Below the pieces are notes generated by a model, which was not told where the DNA came from, made no database searches, and saw nothing but the letters and a program-made list of their open reading frames with translations. Positions 35,305-43,296 of a DNA stretch of 63,766 nt are shown here, piece after piece. Every line of letters begins with the position of its first letter. The first letter of the stretch is position 1. Source of the stretch: Streptomyces bobili (GTDB taxonomy: Bacteria; Actinomycetota; Actinomycetes; Streptomycetales; Streptomycetaceae); assembly GCF_002154575.1 (NCBI RefSeq), contig NZ_MUBA01000065.1, positions 1 to 63,766 of the forward strand, in the 5' to 3' direction. The translations under genes and the position numbers were made by a program.

Positions 35305-35374
35305 CGACGGATGGGGGTTCAAGTCCCCTCGGCGCCTCTTTCGTGGCGCTGTAGTTCAAAGGCAGAACACGTCG
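35305..35374 (+). tRNA. Circularly permuted tRNA-like gene Y (3' half before 5' half)
   Basis: The permuted layout of the upstream copy is repeated. 3' half: anticodon strand CGACG (35305-35309), variable GAT, T arm GGGGG TTCAAGT CCCCT, acceptor strand CGGCGCC (35330-35336), discriminator T, then CTT rather than CCA. 5' half: acceptor GGCGCTG (35345-35351), T8 A9, D arm GTTC AAAGGCA GAAC, A26, anticodon strand CGTCG (35370-35374). All 21 stem pairs form, two as G-U, and the anticodon stem is fully Watson-Crick. The split loop (ATCTCA... and ...ACAT) joins most simply as ATCTCAT, anticodon CTC. The D arm and U73 look glycine-like, which conflicts with a Glu anticodon. No continuous tRNA reading fits. 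Confidence 0.6.
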
Positions 35375-35433
35375 ATCTCAATATGACCCGCGGCTCTTAA
35401 ACGCCGCCGGTGTGCGCAAATGGGTGGCAAGCT

Positions 35434-35466
35434 GGAGCCCGGGAGCTGGACATGCTCCCGGGCTCC
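35434..35466 (+). terminator. Strong hairpin ending the tRNA-like transcription unit
   Basis: GGAGCCCGGGAGC and GCTCCCGGGCTCC form a perfect 13-base-pair stem with a 7-base loop (TGGACAT), 60 bases after the second permuted element. It is a clear terminator structure for the unit starting at 34348. Confidence 0.75.
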
Positions 35467-35699
35467 GTCACGTTCCGGCCCGCGGCTCGTGCTGTTACCG
35501 GGAAGGTTCACCGGGTTCAGTGGTCAGGCCCCCGCGGGTAGGGGTCTGCCACCCCCAGCGGAGGCTACCTCCGCTGCGGATTCGGGCACGTTCGCGTCGT
35601 TGGGCGGCCAGAACGTCGGGGTGGCGGGCGTTCTGGTTGCGCCGTCCGACAGCCGCCCTGCTGCCACTTCGTTGGCGGGAAAGGCCAGTCCCTCAACCG

Positions 35700-35867
35700 T
35701 GCAGATGGCCCGCCTTCGCCGCGCGTGTGAAGTTCGTCCTCAGACGGCCGGAGAGGTGGGCACCTACACCGCCGGGGCAGCTCGCGCCGGTGGCCACGGG
35801 TACTCGGACGCGGCGGGCGGACGCCATCAGAGAGAAGGTCATCGCCCTCGCCTGCACACCCGACTGA
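35700..35867 (+). pseudogene. C-terminal remnant of an unknown gene
   Basis: One frame ends convincingly with FAARVKFVLRRPERWAPTPP, ATGTRTRRADAIREKVIALA and CTPD, then TGA at 35865-35867, and is followed 29 bases later by a strong terminator. The upstream part (35467-35699) has no coherent frame, so I see only a gene end. I do not recognise the family. Confidence 0.35.
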
Positions 35868-35896
35868 TCCTCACGCCTTCTTGCGCCGCACCATGT

Positions 35897-35924
35897 GCCC
35901 CATCGAGCCTTGCCTCGATGGGGC
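35897..35924 (+). terminator. Perfect 11-base-pair hairpin
   Basis: GCCCCATCGAG and CTCGATGGGGC with loop CCTTGC. It follows the gene remnant ending at 35867 and fits a terminator. Confidence 0.65.
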
Positions 35925-36370
35925 AGCCGGCGTGGAATTGCATGAATAAAAGGCGGCAACGACAGACCGAACACGTCGGAAGTATTTCCTCTTTCTTGCG
36001 CCCCGTGATCACGGTGAGCCTCTTCCATCCTTGGTCCGAGATAGGTGGTGCAGGCAGATGATGAACTCGACAAAGCCCGTGATGCGGGTGCGCAGCGCCC
36101 CTTTTCCCTGGCCTCGCCCATGGACTTCAGAGTCATCGTGGGCATCGGACTTTGTCATCCGTGCAGGGAGCTTGGTCTGCAGTGCACCGCCTCCAGGTGG
36201 CGCCGCATCCGGTGAGGTCCCTGTGTGCGCCCGTGGAAGCCGTTGCGCAGTGAGCGGAAACCCCGCCAGACTGATGTCGGGAACCATCCATGTCGAGGGG
36301 GACTTGTGGGGGAACGGGCCGAGCTACTGCCAGGCCGGCTCTGCGACCGACGCAGACGAAGGTCTGCATC
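35925..36370. other. Intergenic stretch before the AraC gene
   Basis: I see no supported gene here. Base composition is somewhat less GC-rich near 35935-36010 (AATTGCATGAATAAAAG). It probably contains the promoter of the AraC-type regulator at 36371. Confidence 0.4.
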
Positions 36371-37339
36371 ATGAGCCCGGTCCTGGACACCGCGTTCATA
36401 CCGCCGCGCGATCGAGAGGAAGTGGTCCGCAACGCGGTGTGGAAATCGATGGTGGCGGTCGATATCGACCACCGTCCCGCGGCTGAGGACATATCCGTTC
36501 GCATCGGACTCGGCAGCGCGGGGCCCATCAGGATCTGTTCGGCGCAGGCGACTGCGGTCACCCTCCGTCGCACGGAGCGGCTCGCCCGGGAGGACGAGGA
36601 GCCGGCCGTCACCCTCGGAGTTCAGACGACGGGCAGCAGCGTGATGGTGCAGAACGGTCGCGAATGCCTGCTGCGGCCGGGGCAATTCGCCGTCTACGAA
36701 TCGATCGCTCCCTACACGCACCTCTTCGACGAGGGAGTCGACTACCGCTTCATCCGTTTCCCCCGCGCGGCACTCGCGCTCCCCGACCGGTTACTCCGCG
36801 ACATCACCGCGGTCCCGCTGGGATCCGACAACCCCGTTGCGCGCCTCGCCTTCACGTACTTCTCTCAACTGGCCGTCACCGACGAGTTGCACCAGGGTGT
36901 GTACCCCGACGCCATCGTGGAACCCAGCATCGAACTGCTCCGCGCCGCCCTCACGTCCCAGCACGGCAACTCCGGCCTGGCCAGAGCACCGTTGGAGGCG
37001 ACACTCAGCCTGCGGATCACTCATTACATCCGGGCACACCTGGCTGATCCCGATCTGACGGCGGCACGGATCGCCGCCGCGAACGACATCTCCGTACGGC
37101 ACCTCTACGTGGTGCTGTCCCGCTCGGGCATCAGTCTCGGCGACTGGATCCGTACACATCGCCTGGCCGAATGCAGGCGAGAGCTGGCCGGCCCGAACGG
37201 CCGGCTGCGGACCATCGCAGCGATAGGACGAAGGTGGGGCTTCGTGGACGCGACCCACTTCAGCAAAATGTTCAAGCAGGCATACGGGATCTCGCCTCGG
37301 GCCTGGCGCGAGGCGAACCACCCCCGCTCCTCCGCGTGA
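36371..37339 (+). CDS. AraC-family transcriptional regulator
   Basis: A 322-residue regulator with an N-terminal AraC-binding-like domain (about residues 20-195, with VTLRRTERLAREDEEPAVTL and GRECLLRPGQFAVYESIAPY). The C-terminal double helix-turn-helix (about 215-318) reads DLTAARIAAANDISVRHLYV and AIGRRWGFVDATHFSKMFKQ, ending AYGISPRAWRE. I start at ATG 36371 (MSPVLDTAF), where the family fold begins; a possible upstream start adds unrelated residues. The target is unknown. The next gene downstream is a glycoside hydrolase with its own promoter and LacI-type operator. Confidence 0.88.
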   Translation: MSPVLDTAFIPPRDREEVVRNAVWKSMVAVDIDHRPAAEDISVRIGLGSAGPIRICSAQATAVTLRRTERLAREDEEPAVTLGVQTTGSSVMVQNGRECLLRPGQFAVYESIAPYTHLFDEGVDYRFIRFPRAALALPDRLLRDITAVPLGSDNPVARLAFTYFSQLAVTDELHQGVYPDAIVEPSIELLRAALTSQHGNSGLARAPLEATLSLRITHYIRAHLADPDLTAARIAAANDISVRHLYVVLSRSGISLGDWIRTHRLAECRRELAGPNGRLRTIAAIGRRWGFVDATHFSKMFKQAYGISPRAWREANHPRSSA

Positions 37340-37630
37340 TGGTCCCCGCGCGGCCACGTTTCACGCGGCCGACCTTGGACGCTCGGGCCGGGGCTCGGCG
37401 CAGCGTCGTTCAGAGATCCTGTCCGGCCTGGTGCGGGGGCAGGTGACCTAAGTGGGCGAGAAGTTCATCGACAGGGACAGAACCGATGCAGGTACGACTC
37501 CCAGGTGATCACGAGCTGTCGAGCCCTTGATCACCGCAGGGGAAGTCCGCGCCTCCCGCGACCATCCGGCCCCCGTTGGACACGGAAGGGGTCACCAGCG
37601 CCGGGCGGGACACTCCGCCACCCCGTGCGG

Positions 37631-37672
37631 TTGACAGGGCATCACCTCCCTCCCATCATGGGAGCGCTCCCA
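37631..37672 (+). promoter_or_regulatory. Promoter with CebR-type LacI operator
   Basis: A consensus -35 TTGACA (37631-37636) is followed, at -10/start distance, by the perfect 14-base palindrome TGGGAGCGCTCCCA (37659-37672). This equals the known Streptomyces CebR box. It lies 150 bases before the glycosidase start and would block transcription until an oligosaccharide inducer is present. Confidence 0.7.
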
Positions 37673-37822
37673 CAGGCCGCCCATCCTGGCGGCCTGAGAT
37701 CCGGCACCGCGCCGACACCCGCACGCCCGTCCGTCCGGTCACCCGCACGCCCGTCCGTCCGGTCGTACGGCCCGGCGCCGCCCGGTCCGCCCGTGCCGCC
37801 GGACACCCGAGGGAGGACCCCC

Positions 37823-39952
37823 ATGGCCTTGCTCCACAGACCCGGTAGACCGGCCCCCACCGGCCGCCCCCGTCGACTCGCCCGCACCACGGCCGCCCTG
37901 GCCGCCACGCTCGCCCTGCTGCCCCCACTCGTCGCCGCCGGTGGCGCGTCCGCGCAGGAGGTGCCCGCCGCGGACGTCGACGTACACGTCAACACGCAGG
38001 CGGCGCTCGGCCGGTTGTCCGACACCGCCCGTGGTGTCAACGCCGCCGTCTGGGACTCGCACATGAACGACCCCGAGGTCGCCGCCCTCATGAAGACGGC
38101 CGACGTCGGGGCGATGCGCTATCCGGGCGGCTCGTACGCCGACATCTACCACTGGGAGACGCACACCGCGCCCGGCGGATACGTCGCCCCCGGCACCGGC
38201 TTCGACGCCTTCATGGGCACCGTCCGCGCCACCGGGGCGCAGCCGATCCTGATCGCCAACTACGGCTCGGGCACGCCCGAGGAGGCGGCCGGCTGGGTCC
38301 GGTACGCGAACGTCACCAAGGACTACGGCGCCAAGTACTGGGAGATCGGCAACGAGATCTACGGCAACGGCCACTACGGCAGCGGCTGGGAGCACGACGA
38401 TCACGCCGACAAGAGCCCGCGGGAGTACGCCCGCCAGGTCCGCGCCTACGCCGCCGCGATGAAGGCCGTCGACCCGACCGTCAAGATCGGCGCGGTCCTC
38501 ACGGCGCCGGGCAACTGGCCGGACGGCATCACCGGCGAGGGCGATCCGGGCGACTGGAACCACACGGTGCTGTCCCAGGTCACCGACGTCATCGACTTCG
38601 TGACCGTCCACTGGTACGCGGGCGGCTCCGACACCAGCGCCGACACGGCCATGAGCCGCCTGACCCGGCTGCCCGGCGAACTGCGCGAGGTGCGTGCCCA
38701 GATCGACCGGTACGCCGGCGCCGACTCCCCGCGCATCGGCATCGCCCTCACCGAGGTCAACACCAACACCGGCGGCGCCCAGCTCACCGCCCGCCCCAAC
38801 GGCCTGTTCGCCGCCGACGCCTTCATGACGGCCCTGGAGAACGGCGTGTTCAACGTCGACTGGTGGAACACGCACAACGGCCCCGGCGCGATCACCACCG
38901 TCGACGGTGAGACCGACTACGGCGACATGGGCATGCTGGCCAGCGGTGCCTGCACCGGCGACGTCTGCCAGCCGGCGCCGAACACGCCGTTCCACCCCTA
39001 CTACGGCATGAAGATGACCGGCGAACTGGGCACCGCCGGGGACACCATGGTCGCCGCCGCGTCCTCCGCGCAGGACCTCTCCGCACACGCCGTACACCGT
39101 CGCGACGGGCGGCTGAGCGTCCTGCTCATCAACAAGAACCCGGACGCCGCACGGACCGTGGACCTCGCCTACGCGGGCTTCTCCCCGTCCGCCGCCGCAC
39201 CCGAGGTCAGCCGTTACGCCCGTGGTGACAGCGACATCACCGACGTGACCGACAGCGGGGCGTCCGCCTCCCGTGTGACCGTGCCGCCGTACGGGATGCT
39301 CACGGTCACCCTGACCCCGAAGTCCGGTACCGGGTCCGGTGCCTCGGCCGCCGGGACCCCGGGCACCCCGAGGCTGGAGGCGGTGACCGACACCACCGCG
39401 CGCCTGTCCTGGGCGGGCACGACCGGTGCCGCCCGCTACCTGGTCCAGGAGCGCGACGGCGCGCACACCTACCTCGTGGGCGAGACCACCGGCACGTCCG
39501 TGACCCTGAGGAACCTGCCGCCGGGCAGCACCCACACGGTCAACGTGCTCGCGTCCGACGCCGCGGGACGGCTCGCCGCCCCGTCCGATCCGCTGACGTT
39601 CACCACCGGCACGCCGGCGGACGCAGCCTGCACGGTGGACTACCACCGCGACACGAGCTGGGGCAACGGTTTCGTGGCCACGGTGAGCGTCCGGAACCTC
39701 TCGGACACCCCGATCACCGGGTGGACCGTGGACTGGGACTGGCCCACCGCCGGCCAGTCGGTGTCCTCCGGTTGGAACGCCACGTTCCACCAGAGCGGCC
39801 GCCATGTACGGGTGACCGCGCCCGAGAACGCCGGGCCGCTGGCCCCGGACGGCGCGTCGACGGCCTCGTTCGGCTTCGTCGGCGCCAACGACGGCCCCAA
39901 CCCCGACCCGACGGTCTTCCGTCTCAACGGCACCGTCTGCGCCGGGGGTTGA
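37823..39952 (+). CDS. Secreted clan GH-A arabinofuranosidase-like enzyme with Fn3 and CBM2
   Basis: A 709-residue secreted glycosidase. An N-terminal signal (RRLARTTAALAATLALLPPL, cleavage near ASA/QE) precedes a TIM-barrel domain with the acid/base Glu178 in YWEIGNEIYG and probable nucleophile Glu311 in GIALTEVNTN. These resemble GH51-type alpha-L-arabinofuranosidases. At about 515-600 lies a fibronectin type III domain (PRLEAVTDTTARLSWAGTTG), and at about 605-709 a CBM2 cellulose-binding module (SWGNGFVATVSVRNLSDTPI; ITGWTVDWDW). GGGAGG lies 7 bases before the ATG. A CebR-type operator upstream indicates induction by cello-oligosaccharides. The glycosidic bond specificity is not certain. 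Confidence 0.85.
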   Translation: MALLHRPGRPAPTGRPRRLARTTAALAATLALLPPLVAAGGASAQEVPAADVDVHVNTQAALGRLSDTARGVNAAVWDSHMNDPEVAALMKTADVGAMRYPGGSYADIYHWETHTAPGGYVAPGTGFDAFMGTVRATGAQPILIANYGSGTPEEAAGWVRYANVTKDYGAKYWEIGNEIYGNGHYGSGWEHDDHADKSPREYARQVRAYAAAMKAVDPTVKIGAVLTAPGNWPDGITGEGDPGDWNHTVLSQVTDVIDFVTVHWYAGGSDTSADTAMSRLTRLPGELREVRAQIDRYAGADSPRIGIALTEVNTNTGGAQLTARPNGLFAADAFMTALENGVFNVDWWNTHNGPGAITTVDGETDYGDMGMLASGACTGDVCQPAPNTPFHPYYGMKMTGELGTAGDTMVAAASSAQDLSAHAVHRRDGRLSVLLINKNPDAARTVDLAYAGFSPSAAAPEVSRYARGDSDITDVTDSGASASRVTVPPYGMLTVTLTPKSGTGSGASAAGTPGTPRLEAVTDTTARLSWAGTTGAARYLVQERDGAHTYLVGETTGTSVTLRNLPPGSTHTVNVLASDAAGRLAAPSDPLTFTTGTPADAACTVDYHRDTSWGNGFVATVSVRNLSDTPITGWTVDWDWPTAGQSVSSGWNATFHQSGRHVRVTAPENAGPLAPDGASTASFGFVGANDGPNPDPTVFRLNGTVCAGG

Positions 39953-39960
39953 GCCCCTGT

Positions 39961-40011
39961 CCGTCCGCCCGGGAGTGACAGCAGGACGGCCTGCTCCTCC
40001 CGGGCGGACGG
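39961..40011. terminator. Bidirectional terminator between convergent genes
   Basis: CCGTCCGCCCGGGAG (39961-39975) and CTCCCGGGCGGACGG (39997-40011) are perfect 15-base arms. They begin 9 bases after the glycosidase stop and lie 5 bases before the end of the minus-strand fragment. Confidence 0.75.
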
Positions 40012-40015
40012 CGGA

Positions 40016-40394
40016 TCAGCAGGTGAACGTGCCGCTGTACAAGGTGTGGCCGTAGGAGGAGCTTCCGGAGCCGAAGCCGTAGTTGCCGTCGTCGCTCCAC
40101 AGCGCTTCGCGGAAGCCGTTGACGCAGGTCGAGGCCGGGGCGAGCGCGAAGCCCTCCAGGTTGTCGGTCGGCATGACGGCCGGGTCGGTGCAGGTGACGT
40201 CGGGGACGATGGCACCGCTGGTGTTGATCTTCATGAGGGTGTGCGTCACGCCGCACGTGTTGTCGCAGGTCGCGATGATCCGCTGCGTTCCGGCGTCGAA
40301 CGTCACGTCCATCACGGAGACCTTGCCGGTCGCGACGGTGGCGAACCTACCGTCGGAGTTCAGGCCGTAGACCGCCGCCGCGCCACTCGTCAGA
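40016..40394 (-). pseudogene. C-terminal remnant of a secreted protein
   Basis: About 120 residues remain, with VYGLNSDGRFATVATGKVSV, TFDAGTQRIIATCDNTCGVT, NLEGFALAPASTCVNGFREA and ALWSDDGNYGFGSGSSSYGH to TFTC. The cysteines and repeated beta-turns suggest an exported propeller- or phytase-like protein. The upstream part is absent; the sequence abuts the end of the WGR gene at 40390, so a deletion joined the two. Confidence 0.6.
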
Positions 40395-41856
40395 CCAGAC
40401 GCCTGATCTCCCCGCGAACCCGGTAGAAGCCCCCCTCCGAGGAGTGCAACGCGTCCACCACGTAGCGTTCGCCCGGCTGGCGTATCGCCCGCGGGAACTG
40501 GACGTTCCAACTCGGCTCGTAGCCCTCGGAGACCACCCGCACCCGCACGCGGCCTCCTTGCTCGAAGCACTCCACGACGACTCCGCCGCCCGCCGAGGGA
40601 ACAGCGCTGACCGTAGCGACGGAGGCGGCCGTGGTCAACGGCGCGTACGTCGGCAGGGCCGCCGCCAACTTGATGTCCGCGGCAACCGGAACGGTGCCCG
40701 ACTGAGCGGCCTTGATCGCGGCCTCGCTCGCGTCGACGCAGGCGAGTGAACCGTCGGTGGAGACGAGGTACAGCCTGTCGTCGAGGTACTGCATGGAGAG
40801 CGCCGAGCCGCCCCCCGTACCCAGCTTCCACAGCCGGGTGCCGTCGGCGGTGAAGCAGTAGACGGAGGAGGCGGAGTCACCCGCGAAGACGTACCGCCCG
40901 CCGGGGGACGTGGCGCACGAGTACACCGCGGCGTCGCACCGGTAGGAAGCCTCGACGACCCCGGTGGACTTGGCGAGCCGCTGGACGACCTGCCGCGCCG
41001 TCCCGGCGTAGACCGCGTCCTCCTCCTGCCATCCGAAGAGCACGTCGCCGCTGGTCCGGGTGTGCCAGAGCTGACGGGCGCCGTCCGCCGCGTAGGCCGT
41101 CACACCGTCGCCATGCCCGTGGTAGACGGCGCGGCCGTCGGCCCGCACCATCCATCCGTGCTCCCCCGACGAGTTGCGCGACCACTGGAGCTCGTCCTCG
41201 TGGTCGATGACCGTCAGACCGCCACTGCGGTCGGAGACGTTCAGGACGCCCGCGTGGATGTCCAGCCAGAAGATGTCCACCTCGGAGGCGATGTCGTAGG
41301 CGGCGAACGGCACCTTCGCCGAGAGGTCGTACACCCGGCCGTCGTCACAGCCCGCGTAGATCCAGAAGTCGTCCGCCACCAGGCACTTCACACCGTCGGG
41401 CAGGGAGTAGTGGGCCAGCACCTCACCGTCGTGGCTCAGGTTGTAGACGTCGCCGTGCTGGTTGCCGACCCAGCAGCGGTCCTCGTCCACATGGATGCCG
41501 AACGCCGAGGCGCCCGTACGGAACCGCCACAGCACCGGGGCGGTCGCCCGCGCCGTGGACGGGGCGGACGTCACCTGGCGGCGCGTCACGGACCGGGCCG
41601 CTCGCTGCCCCCGAATGGCCGGCGCGTACCCCTTGCGCACCTTCTCGGTGATCTTCTTCGCCGCCGCGGCCTGCGCCTTCTCGACCGTCGGGAAGGAGGA
41701 GGTCTGACGCTGCCCGTCCACACCGATCCGTCCGTACCGCACGGAGACGCTGGTCCCCTCGACGGTCACCTCGTAGAACTTGTGGGCGCTGCCGTTCTCC
41801 TGAGACAGCTCCAGATACGTCGTGTTCCCCGACTGTCGTGCCTGCGCAGCGGACAC
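40390..41856 (-). CDS. WGR-domain protein with beta-propeller
   Basis: A 488-residue cytoplasmic protein. Residues about 5-85 are a WGR domain (TYLELSQENGSAHKFYEVTV; SVRYGRIGVDGQRQTSSFPT; KAQAAAAKKITEKVRKGY), a nucleic-acid- or PARP-associated module. About 110-400 form a WD/PQQ-like propeller (VLWRFRTGASAFGIHVDEDR; LFGWQEEDAVYAGTARQVVQ; LYLVSTDGSLACVDASEAAI). The C-terminal domain ends with FPRAIRQPGERYVVDALHSS. I start at GTG 41856 because GGGGAGGGG lies just upstream; the longer reading adds low-complexity residues. Role unknown. It neighbours a lipoprotein propeller. Confidence 0.8.
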   Translation of the reverse strand: MSAAQARQSGNTTYLELSQENGSAHKFYEVTVEGTSVSVRYGRIGVDGQRQTSSFPTVEKAQAAAAKKITEKVRKGYAPAIRGQRAARSVTRRQVTSAPSTARATAPVLWRFRTGASAFGIHVDEDRCWVGNQHGDVYNLSHDGEVLAHYSLPDGVKCLVADDFWIYAGCDDGRVYDLSAKVPFAAYDIASEVDIFWLDIHAGVLNVSDRSGGLTVIDHEDELQWSRNSSGEHGWMVRADGRAVYHGHGDGVTAYAADGARQLWHTRTSGDVLFGWQEEDAVYAGTARQVVQRLAKSTGVVEASYRCDAAVYSCATSPGGRYVFAGDSASSVYCFTADGTRLWKLGTGGGSALSMQYLDDRLYLVSTDGSLACVDASEAAIKAAQSGTVPVAADIKLAAALPTYAPLTTAASVATVSAVPSAGGGVVVECFEQGGRVRVRVVSEGYEPSWNVQFPRAIRQPGERYVVDALHSSEGGFYRVRGEIRRLV

Positions 41857-41976
41857 AGCGCACCCCTCCCCGAAAGACCCGGGCCGACCGGAACGGCCGA
41901 CCTCCATCGATTCCAAACTAATGGTCACCACTGACAACGCCCCCAGCCGGCGTGCCGCCCGCGCCACCGGTGAGTG

Positions 41977-43296
41977 TCAGACGGGCAGCGCGTGCAGCTT
42001 CGTGCCGTGCAGGGCGAACACGTGCTTGCCGTCCGTGGCCACCAACCAGGCGTGATAGTCACCGGACTTGTCGTTGAACGTCCAGCGCACGGCGCCGGTC
42101 TTCGGGTCGATGGCGATCACGCCACCCTGCTCGTCGAGGTCCGTGGCCGCGTACAGGAGACCGCCCGCCTTCACGTACTGCCGCGGCACCGTGAGCTTGG
42201 CGTCGGCGAGCGAATCCGACTGCCAGATCTTCTTGCCGGTATGAGGGTCGAGGGCCCGCAGCGTACGGTCGCTGTCGGCGATGTAGAGCACGTCGTCCAG
42301 GACGGCCGGTTCCTTGAAGGCGACGTAGCTCTCGGCCGTCTCCACCGACCACTTCGCCGAGCCGTCGGCCAGGCTGAAAGCCTGCAGCTTCGGCCCCTGC
42401 GGAACGATCACCAGGTCCTTGTACACGGCGAAGAAGCCGTAGTTGGTCTTGGTGGTCCGGTGGGTCCACACCTGCTTGCCGGTGGCGGTGTCGCGCACCG
42501 TGAGGTTCTTCTTGAAGTCGGTGTAGACGAGGTGGCGGCCCTCGACCTGGGCGTGGATGCCGTTCTCCTCGGTGCCGCGGTCGCGCTGTTCCTTCCACGC
42601 CAGACGGCCCGTGGTGCTGTTCAGCGCGGCGATCACATTGGTCTTGGACGAGCCGTCGGCCTCCAGGATCTCCGCGACGACGTACAACTGCTCGTCGTCC
42701 GCCGCGATCGGCCTCGGCTGCCGGTACTCCTTGCCGAGGTGGCTGCGCCAGGTCTCCTTGCCCGAGGCCGGGTCATAGCCGGCGACCGTGCCGTCGTAGC
42801 CGGCGCTGGCCAGGTACAGCGTGCCCTTTCCGAGCAGCATCGGTGCTCCGGGGACCGCGCCGTCCTTCAACGACCACTGTTCCTTGCCCGACGTCGCGTT
42901 CAGCGCGGCCAGTGGTTCCCCGCTGGCGATCACCACGCCGCCCGCGGCCACGAGTTCGTCGTTGTCGCCGTACGTCAGCGCGGATGTCGTCTTCGTCCAC
43001 AGCGGCTCGGGAGCCTGCCCGTCCTTGCCGGCACCGTCCTTGCCGGCACCGTCCTTGCCGGCACCGTCCTTTCCGGTGCCACCCGTGGTCGCCTTGTCGC
43101 CGCCGGATGCCCCGTCGCCGGAGCCCCCTGAGCCGCCGACCTCGGAGCCGTCCTCGCGGCAGCCTGCCGCGCCCACCGCCAGCGCCGCCAGCGTGAGACC
43201 GCCGCCGGCCAGCCGCAGTGCGCGCCGCCGAGAGAATCTGTCACCCGGCACGCTGTCTCGTCCCATGGCCATGTCGCCGTACCCCCGTGGGTTCAT
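41977..43296 (-). CDS. Tat-exported lipoprotein with PQQ-like beta-propeller
   Basis: A 439-residue protein. A twin-arginine signal (RFSRRRALRLAGGGLTLAAL) ends in lipobox VGAAGC. A low-complexity linker follows with four KDGAG or KDGQA units, then a PQQ_2-type propeller from about residue 95: LAALNATSGKEQWSLKDGAV, VAGYDPASGKETWRSHLGKE, LRALDPHTGKKIWQSDSLAD and VIAIDPKTGAVRWTFNDKSG. It should sit on the outer face of the membrane as a binding or assembly protein; no catalytic residues are seen. Starts at residues 9 or 11 of the longest reading are alternatives. Confidence 0.85.
   Translation of the reverse strand: MNPRGYGDMAMGRDSVPGDRFSRRRALRLAGGGLTLAALAVGAAGCREDGSEVGGSGGSGDGASGGDKATTGGTGKDGAGKDGAGKDGAGKDGQAPEPLWTKTTSALTYGDNDELVAAGGVVIASGEPLAALNATSGKEQWSLKDGAVPGAPMLLGKGTLYLASAGYDGTVAGYDPASGKETWRSHLGKEYRQPRPIAADDEQLYVVAEILEADGSSKTNVIAALNSTTGRLAWKEQRDRGTEENGIHAQVEGRHLVYTDFKKNLTVRDTATGKQVWTHRTTKTNYGFFAVYKDLVIVPQGPKLQAFSLADGSAKWSVETAESYVAFKEPAVLDDVLYIADSDRTLRALDPHTGKKIWQSDSLADAKLTVPRQYVKAGGLLYAATDLDEQGGVIAIDPKTGAVRWTFNDKSGDYHAWLVATDGKHVFALHGTKLHALPV
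43016..43078. repeat. 15-base tandem repeat inside the lipoprotein linker
   Basis: The unit GCACCGTCCTTGCCG, allowing a final T variant, is repeated about four times and encodes the KDGAG linker on the minus strand. It is likely to vary in copy number by slippage without breaking the frame. Confidence 0.7.

Noticed and set aside
35198..35336. Reading 35198-35336 as one tRNA with an intron
   Set aside because: GCGGGGG does not pair with CGGCGCC, and GCCCC does not pair with CGACG, so the halves are not partners.
35111..35386. Small open frame over the tRNA-like region
   Set aside because: It translates the T-arm sequences, a common artefact of tRNA genes; the RNA structure explains the conservation better.
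35112..35430. Group I permuted intron-exon arrangement
   Set aside because: Sequences flanking each permuted tRNA are only tens of bases, too short for a group I core, and I see no conserved P7/G-site pattern.
35420..36061. Plus-strand frame of 213 codons
   Set aside because: No domain, irregular composition, and it runs through two strong hairpins.
37739..39805. Minus-strand open frame (about 690 codons) opposite the glycosidase
   Set aside because: Composition is Gly/Arg/Val-rich without motifs, while the plus strand carries clear catalytic motifs, Fn3 and CBM2.
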